DNA of 59,644 bases from Oscillospiraceae bacterium (GTDB lineage: Bacteria; Bacillota; Clostridia; Oscillospirales; Oscillospiraceae), in the NCBI GenBank assembly GCA_017540645.1, contig JAFYAQ010000028.1, forward strand, positions 1-59,644. The letters are read 5' to 3'. Numbering within the stretch: position 1 is the first letter of the stretch; each line of letters starts with the position of its first letter. This document shows, in pieces, positions 23,918 to 31,979 of this stretch. The translations under genes were made by a program, and so were the position numbers. A model generated the notes under the pieces. That model was not told where the DNA came from. It saw only the letters and a list, made by a program, of their open reading frames with translations, and made no database searches.

Positions 23918-24841
23918 TTATTCCGTATCCGCGTCGCCCGCCTCGGGCAGGCGGCCCTCGGTGTAGTCGCCCAGGAGCCGGCACAGCTCGCTCATGTAAA
24001 CCTGATACTTTCCGACGTACTTGGTCATGACCACCAGGAGGAAGGGCTCCTCGGTGTAGACGATGCCGCAGATGTTGACCACGCCCTCAAAGTAGCCGTA
24101 TTTCTGAGCCACGGCCCAGGGCTGCGCCTCCTTGTAGCGCAAATACTGGTTCGGGCTGGCCCGGAGCATGAACTCCAGCACCCGGGGATAGCGGTCCGGG
24201 TCCTCATAGAGCATTTTCAGTACATGGATCATCTGCCGTGGGGTGACGGCGCTGCTCTTGCAGAAGGCCGCCTCCTCTTCCTCCGGGACGCCCCCGTAGA
24301 AGGGGATCATGGCCCGGCGGTACTCCTTATAGCTGCCGATGGCGCTCCAAAGGCTCCCGGCGGTATCGTTGTTGGAGTTGACCAGCGTCTGCTCTACCGA
24401 GAAATTCAGCCGGTAGCCGTTCATCAGCTGATCCCATTCCAGTTCCCCCCGGCCGATCTTTTCCGTCCAGTACATGCACAGGGCCACCTTGTACATGCTG
24501 GCGGCCTCCCGGTAGGTGTCCCCGTTCACATAGGCCTCTTCCCCGGTGCCCGTGTTGTAATAGCCCACAAAGATCTGGTCGTCCCGGAGCTTCTTGTCCC
24601 GGAAATACTGCTCGATCAGATCCTGGGCTGTGATCTCCGGCTCCGGCGTGGGGCCGGGGGTCGGCGAGGGCGTGGGTTTGGGGCTGGGCGTGGGTTCGGC
24701 GGTGGGTTCGGCAGTGGGCGTGACCAGCGGGGGAGAGAAGGTCTCCCGCACGGTCGCGCCGGCGCAGCCGGTGAGCAGCGTCAAGGCCAGGGCCAGAGCC
24801 GTCAGAGCCTTTCCTCTCCCCTTTTTCCGGCAATATGACAT
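23918..24841 (-). CDS. Serine hydrolase lipoprotein (beta-lactamase/PBP-like)
   Basis: 307 residues. The signal ends in TLLTGC (Cys26), followed by a Thr/Pro/Glu-rich stalk (residues about 40-70). The catalytic domain has the SxxK motif SMYK (Ser115-Lys118) and SxN as SNN (156-158). The third motif, normally KTG, appears only as KYG in AQKYGYFEG. It resembles class A beta-lactamase-type folds used both by lactamases and by cell-wall enzymes. The altered third motif argues against a classical beta-lactamase. It is the last gene of the three-lipoprotein operon. ATG 24841 is preceded by GGGAG. Confidence 0.8.
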   Translation of the reverse strand: MSYCRKKGRGKALTALALALTLLTGCAGATVRETFSPPLVTPTAEPTAEPTPSPKPTPSPTPGPTPEPEITAQDLIEQYFRDKKLRDDQIFVGYYNTGTGEEAYVNGDTYREAASMYKVALCMYWTEKIGRGELEWDQLMNGYRLNFSVEQTLVNSNNDTAGSLWSAIGSYKEYRRAMIPFYGGVPEEEEAAFCKSSAVTPRQMIHVLKMLYEDPDRYPRVLEFMLRASPNQYLRYKEAQPWAVAQKYGYFEGVVNICGIVYTEEPFLLVVMTKYVGKYQVYMSELCRLLGDYTEGRLPEAGDADTE

Positions 24842-24852
24842 AGTATTCTCCC

Positions 24853-24890
24853 GTTCTCCCTCCGGGAGGCGTTCCCGGGGGGGACTTTCT
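24853..24890 (-). repeat. GC-rich hairpin between lipoprotein genes (copy 2)
   Basis: CCCTCCGGGA (24858-24867) pairs with TCCCGGGGGG (24873-24882), one mismatch. Sequence and surroundings resemble the hairpin upstream of the next lipoprotein (26152-26172), so the duplicated unit includes its leader. Confidence 0.6.
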
Positions 24891-24905
24891 TTGATCGATG
24901 CTCTT

Positions 24906-26132
24906 TTATGAGCAGGTAAAGACGCTCCTGTGGTCATAGCCCATGGAGTGGATATAGTCCCAGTCCACCCGGTCGGTGGCCCGGAAGTAGTAGCTGTAGC
25001 CGATCTGCTCCTGCAGCAGGATGTAGCGCTCCACCCGGTTCCCGTTTCGATCCCGGCGCCAGTAGGGGTTGACGCTTGTGATCAGAAGGGTGTCGGGCAG
25101 CTCCTCGGACAGGGCCCTGATCTGCTCCGCGGGCACTTTGGGGACAATGCAGATCCGCAGCCGCTCCAGGCCCTTCAGCTGGTAGAGAGGGGTGATATCC
25201 GTCAGCGTAAGGATGCTTTCCACGCTCAGATGCCGCAGGTTTTCACAGCCGGCCAGAGGCGTCAGATCGTCCACCGGGGTGTGATCCAGTTCCAGGTATT
25301 CCAGGTCCGGGCAGTGGGTGACGAAATCGCAGTCGTTAAATTTCGTGTGGGCCACGATCACCACCTGCAGCTTGGTCATAGAATCCAGAAAGCGGAAGTT
25401 GGTCTGCTGGTGGTTCTCCCCCACGTCCAGGTACAGCACCTCGGTGCAGTATTTCAGCACGTCGCAGTTCTCGTCCGTCAGAGAGCCGGACCAGATGGTG
25501 GTGTCGTCCGTCAGGGAGCTCTCCACACCGTAGCGGACCCGCCAGACCAGTCCCCGCTCCGGAAACTCCTCACGCAGCTCGGCCAGCTTTTCATAGGTGA
25601 GCATGCAGTCGTCCAGCACCAGGCGCCGGCAGCCGCTCAGCAGGGGCAGCGCTTTCCGAAGGCTGGGAAGCTGCTCGTCCCCGATGTATTCCCGGACATA
25701 GCTGATCTCCTCATCTTCCGAGGACACCGTATGGCCGAAAAGCTCAAAGCGGCAGCTGATGGGGATCTCCCGGTCCAGGCCCTCCCGCAGACGGCTCAGT
25801 TCCTCCAGCTCCCACCGGTTCTCCCCATCCGGGGCCTCGGTCTTGATGCGCGAAAGCCGGGGAAGCCGGGGGATCAGGGAGAGGATCTCGTCCATATCCT
25901 CCGGGCTGACGTCGGTCAGGTCCAGATCCGTCTCCTCCCCGGTGAATTCCCGGCCCAGGGCCCGGATGACCGCGGGGGTGGGCTCCGGCGTGGCGCTGGG
26001 TTCCGTCGCGGCGTGCGACGGCGCGGGGGAGCTGGTCTCCCTCACCGGGCCGTTGCAGCCGGCCAGCAATACCAATGCCCCGGTCAGGGCCGCAAGGGCC
26101 AGCCCTCTCATCCAGATCCGGCGTTCTGTCAT
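24906..26132 (-). CDS. Leucine-rich-type lipoprotein, tandem paralogue B
   Basis: 408 residues. The lipoprotein signal ends in LLAGC (Cys26). A Pro/Thr/Glu stalk is followed by a conserved block starting ALGREFTGEET. Then comes a run of irregular Leu/Ile repeats (for example LEYLELDHTPVDDLTPLAG and NLRHLSVESI), which suggest a leucine-rich-repeat-like solenoid. The end is DRVDWDYIHSMGYDHRSVFTCS. The neighbour at 26201 is a close paralogue through its whole length. I do not recognise a named family and see no catalytic motif; a surface-binding or scaffold role is the most one can infer. Confidence 0.75.
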   Translation of the reverse strand: MTERRIWMRGLALAALTGALVLLAGCNGPVRETSSPAPSHAATEPSATPEPTPAVIRALGREFTGEETDLDLTDVSPEDMDEILSLIPRLPRLSRIKTEAPDGENRWELEELSRLREGLDREIPISCRFELFGHTVSSEDEEISYVREYIGDEQLPSLRKALPLLSGCRRLVLDDCMLTYEKLAELREEFPERGLVWRVRYGVESSLTDDTTIWSGSLTDENCDVLKYCTEVLYLDVGENHQQTNFRFLDSMTKLQVVIVAHTKFNDCDFVTHCPDLEYLELDHTPVDDLTPLAGCENLRHLSVESILTLTDITPLYQLKGLERLRICIVPKVPAEQIRALSEELPDTLLITSVNPYWRRDRNGNRVERYILLQEQIGYSYYFRATDRVDWDYIHSMGYDHRSVFTCS

Positions 26133-26151
26133 GGTTTATTCTCCCATTCTT

Positions 26152-26172
26152 CCCCCGGGCGTCTCCCGGGGG
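26152..26172 (-). repeat. GC-rich hairpin between the two lipoprotein paralogues (copy 1)
   Basis: Perfect 8-bp stem CCCCCGGG (26152-26159) with CCCGGGGG (26165-26172), loop CGTCT, without a U-run on the transcribed strand. Likely an mRNA processing or stabilising hairpin in the operon. Confidence 0.6.
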
Positions 26173-26200
26173 ATTCTTTATTCGGTATTTGGAGACGCTT

Positions 26201-27400
26201 TCACGAACAGGTAAAAACGCTCCCGTAATTATATCCCATGGCGTAGACATAGTTCCAATCCACCCGGTCGGTGGACTGGCGATAGTCCCCGTAGCCGATC
26301 TGCTCCCGAAGCAGCTCATAGCGGGGCACCGGTCCTCCGAACTGGCCCCAGCGCCAGAAGGGATTAAAGCTGGTGATGATCTCCGTGTCCGGCAGCTTTT
26401 CGGGCAGTTCCTTGAGCTGCTCCGCAGGCACCTGCGGGGTGATATGCACCCGCAGCCGCTCCAGGCCGGTCAGTTCGTAAACCGGGGAGATGTCCGTCAC
26501 GCCGGGTACGTTCTCCAGACTCAGGTGCCGCAGGTTTTTGCAGCCGGCCAGAGGCGTGAGGTCGGTGACGTCGCAGTAGTCCAGCTCCAGATATTCCAGA
26601 TCCGGGCAGTGGGTGACGAAATCGCAGTAGTCAAATTTCGTGTGGGCCACGATCACCACCTGCACCTTGGTCATAGAATCCAGAAAGCGGAAGTTGGTCA
26701 GCTGCTTGTTCTCCCCCACGTCCAGATACAGCACCTCGCTGCAGTATTTCAGCACGTCGCAGTTCTCATCCGTCAGCGAGCAGGTCCAGATGGTGATATC
26801 GTCCGTCAGAGCGCTCTCCACCCCGTAGCGGACCCGCCAGGCCAGCCCCCGCTCCGGGAACTCCTCCCGCAGCTCGGCCAGTTTTTCGTAGCTGAGCATG
26901 CAGTCGTCCAGCACCAGGCGCTGACAGCTGGAGAGCAGGGGCAGGGCCTTGCGCAGGGTGGGCAGCTGCTCGTCCCCGATGTACTCCCGGACGTAGCTGA
27001 TCTCCTGATCCTCGGAGGAAACAGTCTGTCCGAAGAGCTCAAAGCGGCAGGACAGGAGGATCGCCGGATCGATTCCCTCCCGCAGACGGCTCAGCTCCTC
27101 CAGCTGCCACCGGTTCAGCCCCGCCGGGTCCTCGGTCCGGATATATACCAGCCGGGGAAGCCGGGAGATCAGGGAGAGGATCTCGTCCATATCCTCCGGG
27201 CTGACGTCGGAGAGGTCCAGCTGCGTCTCCGTGCCGTCAAATTCCCGGCCCAGGGCCAGGATGACCGCGGGGGTGGGCACCGGCGTGGCGGTTGGCTCCG
27301 GGGTAAAGGTGGGCGCCGGAGCGTGGGATCCGGCGGCGCAGCCGCTGATCAGCAGAACAAACAGCAGAAGCGGCAGGATGCGCCCAAGTGCTCGTCTCAT
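26201..27400 (-). CDS. Leucine-rich-type lipoprotein, tandem paralogue A
   Basis: 399 residues; the first gene of the operon. The signal ends in LLISGC (Cys21), then a short Thr/Pro stalk, then the same layout as paralogue B. The shared block SPEDMDEILSLI is identical, ISYVREYIGDEQLP is identical, and the C-terminus is again SVFTCS. The two copies differ mostly in the stalk and in the turns of the repeat region, as expected for duplication followed by divergence of binding surfaces. ATG 27400 is preceded by GGAGGAG. A much longer upstream open frame is rejected because a consensus promoter lies in it. Confidence 0.78.
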   Translation of the reverse strand: MRRALGRILPLLLFVLLISGCAAGSHAPAPTFTPEPTATPVPTPAVILALGREFDGTETQLDLSDVSPEDMDEILSLISRLPRLVYIRTEDPAGLNRWQLEELSRLREGIDPAILLSCRFELFGQTVSSEDQEISYVREYIGDEQLPTLRKALPLLSSCQRLVLDDCMLSYEKLAELREEFPERGLAWRVRYGVESALTDDITIWTCSLTDENCDVLKYCSEVLYLDVGENKQLTNFRFLDSMTKVQVVIVAHTKFDYCDFVTHCPDLEYLELDYCDVTDLTPLAGCKNLRHLSLENVPGVTDISPVYELTGLERLRVHITPQVPAEQLKELPEKLPDTEIITSFNPFWRWGQFGGPVPRYELLREQIGYGDYRQSTDRVDWNYVYAMGYNYGSVFTCS

Positions 27401-27476
27401 TATTTCTCTCCTCCCCCGGCGCCGCCCCCGAAGCGATGCTCCGGGTCGATTTCTTGTGCAAGGAAGCGCTTTTTTG

Positions 27477-27505
27477 ATTATAAGCAGCCCGGCGGGCTCT
27501 GTCAA
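27477..27505 (-). promoter_or_regulatory. Perfect-consensus sigma-A promoter of the lipoprotein operon
   Basis: On the minus strand TTGACA (27500-27505), 17-base spacer, TATAAT (27477-27482). The spacer itself is a GC-rich inverted repeat (AGCCCGCCGGGCT), a possible repressor site. Confidence 0.85.
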
Positions 27506-27604
27506 GAATGCCGGGCCGGATATCCTCCGCCCGCCGGCCGCTTCTGCCGGCTCTCCGGTGCCGGACGAACAGAGAAAAACTCTGTCTCCGTCCCGCCGGC
27601 GCGG

Positions 27605-27633
27605 TTTACAAGCGGGCAAAACTGTGATATACT
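27605..27633 (+). promoter_or_regulatory. Sigma-A promoter of the glycosidase/Lgt-like operon
   Basis: TTTACA (27605-27610), 17-base spacer, TATACT (27628-27633), 54 bases before the first gene. It is divergent from the lipoprotein promoter about 100 bases away. Confidence 0.75.
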
Positions 27634-27686
27634 TTCCTCCGATCATCCCCCCTTTTTCGGGGATAAATTTGGGTGGAGACAACGCA

Positions 27687-28232
27687 ATGAGGAAGATCCA
27701 TGCAATTTGGGGCGCCGCCGCCGGGGTTTTCGTGCTGGCCGGCGTGATTTTATGTGCCCTGGGCCTCCGGCACGGCGTACTGCTGGTAAAAACGGACCAT
27801 GACCCGAGCCGGACGGTGGGCGAGTTTTTTGGCGCCCTGGCCGCCGACGAGCCGGAGACGGCCTACGGCTGTCTGAGCAATTACAAGACCCTGGGTCTGG
27901 AGAACGTGCCCCGGACCGAGGACGGGGCGATGCTCCTGAACGCGCTGCGGGATAACCGCCGCTGCACCCTGCTGGGCGCGGCCCAAAGGCATGGCGACAC
28001 GGCCCGGCAGTCCATCCGCCTGCGGTTCCTGGACCTGGACGCCCTGGAGACGAGCATCCTCTCCGGTCAGTTCGCCGACATCCCCTCCGCTCTGGACGAT
28101 GCGGAGACGCTGTGCGCGGAGGCGGAGCTGACCTTGACGCTGCGTTTTGACGGCGAGAGCTGGAAGATCGTGATGGACCAGGCGCTGCTGGACGCCATTC
28201 AGGGGCATACCCCCGGGGAGGGTGCGGCATGA
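27687..28232 (+). CDS. Membrane-anchored protein with a possible NTF2-like domain
   Basis: 181 residues. One N-terminal membrane helix (IWGAAAGVFVLAGVILCALGL) is followed by an extracytoplasmic domain with TVGEFFGALAADEPETAYGCLS, a pattern common at the start of NTF2-like folds, and an ending with LTLRFDGESWKIV. No conserved catalytic residues are obvious. GGTGGAG precedes ATG 27687. The stop overlaps the next ATG (ATGA), so it is coupled to the phosphodiester glycosidase gene. Family assignment is tentative. Confidence 0.65.
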   Translation: MRKIHAIWGAAAGVFVLAGVILCALGLRHGVLLVKTDHDPSRTVGEFFGALAADEPETAYGCLSNYKTLGLENVPRTEDGAMLLNALRDNRRCTLLGAAQRHGDTARQSIRLRFLDLDALETSILSGQFADIPSALDDAETLCAEAELTLTLRFDGESWKIVMDQALLDAIQGHTPGEGAA

Positions 28233-29431
28233 AGGGAAAACACTCCGCCGAGCCCCCCTGGATTTTCAGCCTGTGCATGATCATCTCCTCCCTGCTGTGC
28301 CTGGTGTGGGCGCTGCTGCAGCTGCACCCCAGCTCCGGCGTCTCCGGCCAGAGCGCCAACAGCCGGTCGGTGAACACGGTGGCGGAGGTGGAAGCTGTCG
28401 TCCAGCGGCTCACAAGCGCTCTGGAGGGCGCCCAGCCGGAGGTCGTGCGCATCCACTACTCCATCCCCGAGGAGGACACGGTGGCCCCGCCCCCTCTGGA
28501 AACCTGCTACGGCACCATCCCCTGGGATCAGCCGGAGCTGGTCCTGGAGGTCCTGGACCAGGCCCGGGAATACGGTCTGCTGGGAGAAGACGAGACGGTG
28601 GCCTTTGACGTCAACGCGGAGTTCTCCGACGACCGGGATATCGAATACTACCTGGATGAGACCATCCTGACGTTGTGCTGGAAGGAGATCGTCGACAACC
28701 GGGTGTGCTCCTTTGTGGAGGTGAAGATCGCCGATGCCTCCCAGTTCCGGCGGAAGTTTGCCGACGACACCTTCGGCTCTCCCAACCGGTATTACTCCAC
28801 GGAGATGCACAAAAGCACCAACGCGGTGGTCACCATGAATGCGGACTTCTACCAGCATCGGGACTTCGGCATCGTGGTCTATCAGCGCCAGCTGCGCCGC
28901 TTCCCCCTGGAGCCCTCCCAGGGCATGCATAAATACAACGTGCTGGAAAACTGCTTCGTCACCGCCCAGGGGGACTTCCTCTATACCGAGCTGGGCCAGG
29001 AGTTCACCCAGGAGGAACTGGAGGCCTGGATCGCGGAGAACGATATCCTCTTCTCCATCTCCTTCGGTCCGGTGCTGGTGAAGGACGGACAGCCCCGGCA
29101 GATCGACAGATATCTGGTGGGCGAGATCATGGGCGGCTACGTCCGGGCCGGGATCGGCCAGATGGGCCCCCTGCACTACCTGTACATGTGCGTGAGCAAC
29201 GCCCCCCACCGGGTGGCCGACTGGACCGTGAACCAGTTCGCCAACGCCTTTGCCCGGAAGCCGGTCCAGAGCGCCTACTGCCTGGACGGGGGCCAGACCG
29301 CGGAGATCGTGTTCCGGGACGGGACCTATAACTACATCGAGTACATGTTCAACACCAATGAGCGCCCCGTCAGCGACAACATCTATTTTGCCACCGCCAT
29401 CGGCGGCGTGGAGACGGAGGTGAGGGAATGA
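28229..29431 (+). CDS. Phosphodiester glycosidase (NAGPA-domain) membrane protein
   Basis: 400 residues with an N-terminal signal anchor (about residues 12-31) and a C-terminal NAGPA/DUF2233 domain. Recognisable segments are TNAVVTMNADFYQ, LGQEFTQEELEAW and the family ending SAYCLDGGQTAEIVF. NAGPA enzymes cleave the sugar from a sugar-1-phosphodiester; in bacteria, related proteins process exopolysaccharide or teichoic-type polymers outside the membrane. It overlaps both neighbours by four bases, so all three genes of this operon are translated together. Confidence 0.82.
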   Translation: MKGKHSAEPPWIFSLCMIISSLLCLVWALLQLHPSSGVSGQSANSRSVNTVAEVEAVVQRLTSALEGAQPEVVRIHYSIPEEDTVAPPPLETCYGTIPWDQPELVLEVLDQAREYGLLGEDETVAFDVNAEFSDDRDIEYYLDETILTLCWKEIVDNRVCSFVEVKIADASQFRRKFADDTFGSPNRYYSTEMHKSTNAVVTMNADFYQHRDFGIVVYQRQLRRFPLEPSQGMHKYNVLENCFVTAQGDFLYTELGQEFTQEELEAWIAENDILFSISFGPVLVKDGQPRQIDRYLVGEIMGGYVRAGIGQMGPLHYLYMCVSNAPHRVADWTVNQFANAFARKPVQSAYCLDGGQTAEIVFRDGTYNYIEYMFNTNERPVSDNIYFATAIGGVETEVRE

Positions 29432-30471
29432 ACGCCATCGCCATTTACTGGTTGGGTGCCGAGATCCGCTGGAGCGCGGTGATCATCACCGTGGGCATCC
29501 TCGCCTGTCTGTGCATGACCATGGCCCTGTACCGGGGCCGGGGCCACGGCGGCGCCGCCGTATGGATGCTGCTGCCCCTGGGCTTTATCCTGGGACTTTT
29601 CCTGGGCCGTCTGCTCCACTGGTACTTCAATACGGAGCTGTACGGCTCCTTCGCCCGGGCCTTCACGGACTTCTCCCTGGGCAGCTATGTGCTGCCGGGA
29701 GTGGTGCTGGGGATCTGGCTGGCAGCGGGGCTGGAGGGCCGGATGGGGCTGTGCAGCCGGGACGAGCTGCTGGACTGTCTGGCTCCGGGGCTGTGCCTGC
29801 TGATCCTGTTTACCCGGCTCAGCGCGTTTTTTGACAACACCTGCCGCAGCCGCATCCTGATCGAGTCCCCGGCCTGGCAGCGGCTGCCCTTCGCCGTCTC
29901 CACCGCGGACGCGGCGGGGAACGTCGTCTGGCGCTTTGCCTCCTTTATGACAGAGGCCATCTGCATGGGGCTGATCTTTGAGCTGCTGCTGTGGTTTTAT
30001 CTGCAGCGCCGCAGCACCCCCAGGGAGCCCTGGGGCCACACCTGGCGGATGTTCCTGCTCTGGTTCGCCGCAGAGACCGTGGTCACCGACTCCACCCGCT
30101 ACGACTCCCCCCTGATGCACTTCCACATCTTCTCCTCCCTGAACGCCTACTCCTCCTTTATCAGCTTCGCCCAGATCTTCGCCGCGGTCACAGCCTTGTA
30201 TGTGGTGCTGTACTACACCGTCCGGAGCATCCGTGCCGGAGGGATGAAGCTCTGGCAGCCCGCCGCCTGGGTCATGTTCGCCCTGTTTTTGTACACCGCC
30301 GGCTACCTGGGGGAGTACAAGGTCCAGCGCACCAACATGTACCTGCGCTGCTATCTGATCCAGAGTCTGTCCTGTCTGGTACTGGCGGTGATGGGCTATC
30401 TGGTCTACCTGGGCTGGGAGCGCAGTCTCTCCCGCCGGGGAAAAAAGCCGAAAAACGAAGTATACGAATAA
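29428..30471 (+). CDS. Degenerate Lgt-like (prolipoprotein diacylglyceryl transferase-type) membrane protein
   Basis: 347 residues with about seven membrane helices. The plan follows Lgt: an initial YWLGAEIRWS segment, LGRLLHWYFN in the place of Lgt 'ARLYYVLFN', then LAPGLCLLILFTRLSAFFDN in the place of the 'GRIGNFxN' signature. One Arg is kept but the Gly-Asn-Phe is lost. The 'HGG' catalytic box is replaced by VLPG. It is therefore a paralogue, unlikely to be the housekeeping Lgt. Its partners are an extracellular phosphodiester glycosidase and, divergently, three lipoproteins, which suggests lipid attachment or transfer at the outer face of the membrane. Confidence 0.65.
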   Translation: MNAIAIYWLGAEIRWSAVIITVGILACLCMTMALYRGRGHGGAAVWMLLPLGFILGLFLGRLLHWYFNTELYGSFARAFTDFSLGSYVLPGVVLGIWLAAGLEGRMGLCSRDELLDCLAPGLCLLILFTRLSAFFDNTCRSRILIESPAWQRLPFAVSTADAAGNVVWRFASFMTEAICMGLIFELLLWFYLQRRSTPREPWGHTWRMFLLWFAAETVVTDSTRYDSPLMHFHIFSSLNAYSSFISFAQIFAAVTALYVVLYYTVRSIRAGGMKLWQPAAWVMFALFLYTAGYLGEYKVQRTNMYLRCYLIQSLSCLVLAVMGYLVYLGWERSLSRRGKKPKNEVYE

Positions 30472-30520
30472 AAAACACACCTGCCGCTCCCCGATGCCGG
30501 GGAAGGCAGGTGTGTTTTTT
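30470..30520. terminator. Bidirectional terminator, Lgt-like gene / asnS
   Basis: A long stem of AAAAACACACCTGCC and its complement, with an inner CCCCG/CGGGG arm, ending in TTTTTT. Both strands carry a U-run. Confidence 0.92.
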
Positions 30521-30526
30521 GCTTTA

Positions 30527-31921
30527 TCAGAATTCCGCGTTGCCCACCGTGCGGGGGTGGAGCTCCACGTCCCGGATGTTGTTCACGCCGGTCAGGTACA
30601 TGACCATGCGCTCAAAGCCCAGGCCGAAGCCCGCGTGGCGGCAGCTGCCGTAGCGCCGGAGGTCCAGATACCACCAGTAGTCCTCCTCCTTCATGCCCAG
30701 CTCCGCGATACGCTTCTGCAGCAGTTCCAGCCGCTCCTCGCGCTGGGAGCCGCCGATGATCTCCCCGATGCCGGGCACCAGGCAGTCCGCCGCGGCCACG
30801 GTCTTCCCGTCGTCGTTCAGGCGCATATAGAAGGCCTTGATGTCCTTGGGGTAGTCGGTGACGAAGACCGGCTTTTTGAAGATCTCCTCGGTCAGATAGC
30901 GTTCATGCTCGGTCTGCAGGTCGATGCCCCAGGATACGGGGTAATCGAACTTCTTGCCGCTCTTTTGCAGCAGCTCCACGGCCTCGGTGTAGCTCACCCG
31001 GCCAAAGGCGCTGTCCCGCACATGCTTCAGCCGATCCAGCAGGCCCTTGTCCACAAATTTGTTGAAGAACTCCATCTCCTGGGGGCACTCTTTGAGGACC
31101 GTGGCGATGATATACTTCACCATGGCCTCCATAACCTCCAGATCCCCTTCCAGGTCGCAGAAGGCCATCTCCGGCTCGATCATCCAGAACTCGGCGGCGT
31201 GGCGCTGGGTGTTGGAGTTCTCGGCCCGGAAGGTGGGCCCGAAGGTGTACACGTCCCCGAAGGCCATGGCAAAGTTCTCCGCGTTCAGCTGGCCGGAGAC
31301 GGTCAGGCTGGTGCGCTTGCCGAAGAAGTCCTTGGAGTAGTCCACGCTGCCGTCCTCTTTCCGGGGCGGGTCGTTCAGATCCAGGGTGGTGACCTGGAAC
31401 ATCTCCCCGGCGCCCTCGGCGTCGGAGCCGGTGATCAGGGGGGTGTTGATATAGACAAAGCCCCGGTCCTGGAAAAACTCATGCACCGCCCGGGCCGCCA
31501 CGCTCCGCACCCGGAACACCGCGGAGAACAGGTTGGTCCTGGGCCGCAGGTGCTGGATGGTGCGCAGATACTCCACGCTGTGCCGCTTTTTCTGCAGGGG
31601 GTACTCGGGGGCGGACACGCCCTCGATCTCCACCTTCTCGGCCTTCAGCTCGAAGGGCTGGGGGGCCTCCGGGGTCAGAACCAGCTCGCCGTGGGCGATA
31701 AAGGCCGCGCCCACGTTCTGCCGAACCAGCTCGTCATAATTGGCAAGGCTCTCCCGGGCCAGCACCACCTGCAGCCCCTTGAAGGAGCTGCCGTCGTTCA
31801 GCTCCAGGAAGCCGAAGTTTTTCATATCCCGGATGGTCCGGGCCCAGCCGCAGACGGTGATGCTCTGTCCGGCGAAGGCCTGTGCATCCTGCCAGAGCGC
31901 CTTGATCTTTACTCGTTCCAT
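30527..31921 (-). CDS. asnS: Asparaginyl-tRNA synthetase
   Basis: 464-residue class IIb synthetase. The N-terminal OB-fold anticodon domain ([23 protein letters not shown]) is followed by the catalytic core, with [22 protein letters not shown] as motif 2 and [15 protein letters not shown] as motif 3; it ends RTVGNAEF. It charges tRNA(Asn) directly. It follows the ABC exporter after 58 bases on the same strand and appears to be the last gene of the long gyr transcript. Confidence 0.96.
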   Translation of the reverse strand: MERVKIKALWQDAQAFAGQSITVCGWARTIRDMKNFGFLELNDGSSFKGLQVVLARESLANYDELVRQNVGAAFIAHGELVLTPEAPQPFELKAEKVEIEGVSAPEYPLQKKRHSVEYLRTIQHLRPRTNLFSAVFRVRSVAARAVHEFFQDRGFVYINTPLITGSDAEGAGEMFQVTTLDLNDPPRKEDGSVDYSKDFFGKRTSLTVSGQLNAENFAMAFGDVYTFGPTFRAENSNTQRHAAEFWMIEPEMAFCDLEGDLEVMEAMVKYIIATVLKECPQEMEFFNKFVDKGLLDRLKHVRDSAFGRVSYTEAVELLQKSGKKFDYPVSWGIDLQTEHERYLTEEIFKKPVFVTDYPKDIKAFYMRLNDDGKTVAAADCLVPGIGEIIGGSQREERLELLQKRIAELGMKEEDYWWYLDLRRYGSCRHAGFGLGFERMVMYLTGVNNIRDVELHPRTVGNAEF

Positions 31922-31979
31922 GTGTGTTCCCTCTTATTTCAAATAATCGTTTTTCCCGTATCGGCGGGCCGTACGCGCT

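Noticed and set aside
24327..24833. Serine hydrolase called as an active class A beta-lactamase
   Set aside because: SxxK and SxN are present but the KTG motif is altered to KYG, so resistance should not be claimed.
26201..27682. Longer form of lipoprotein A starting near 27682
   Set aside because: A perfect-consensus promoter for this gene lies at 27477-27505 and the lipobox signal starts at 27400.
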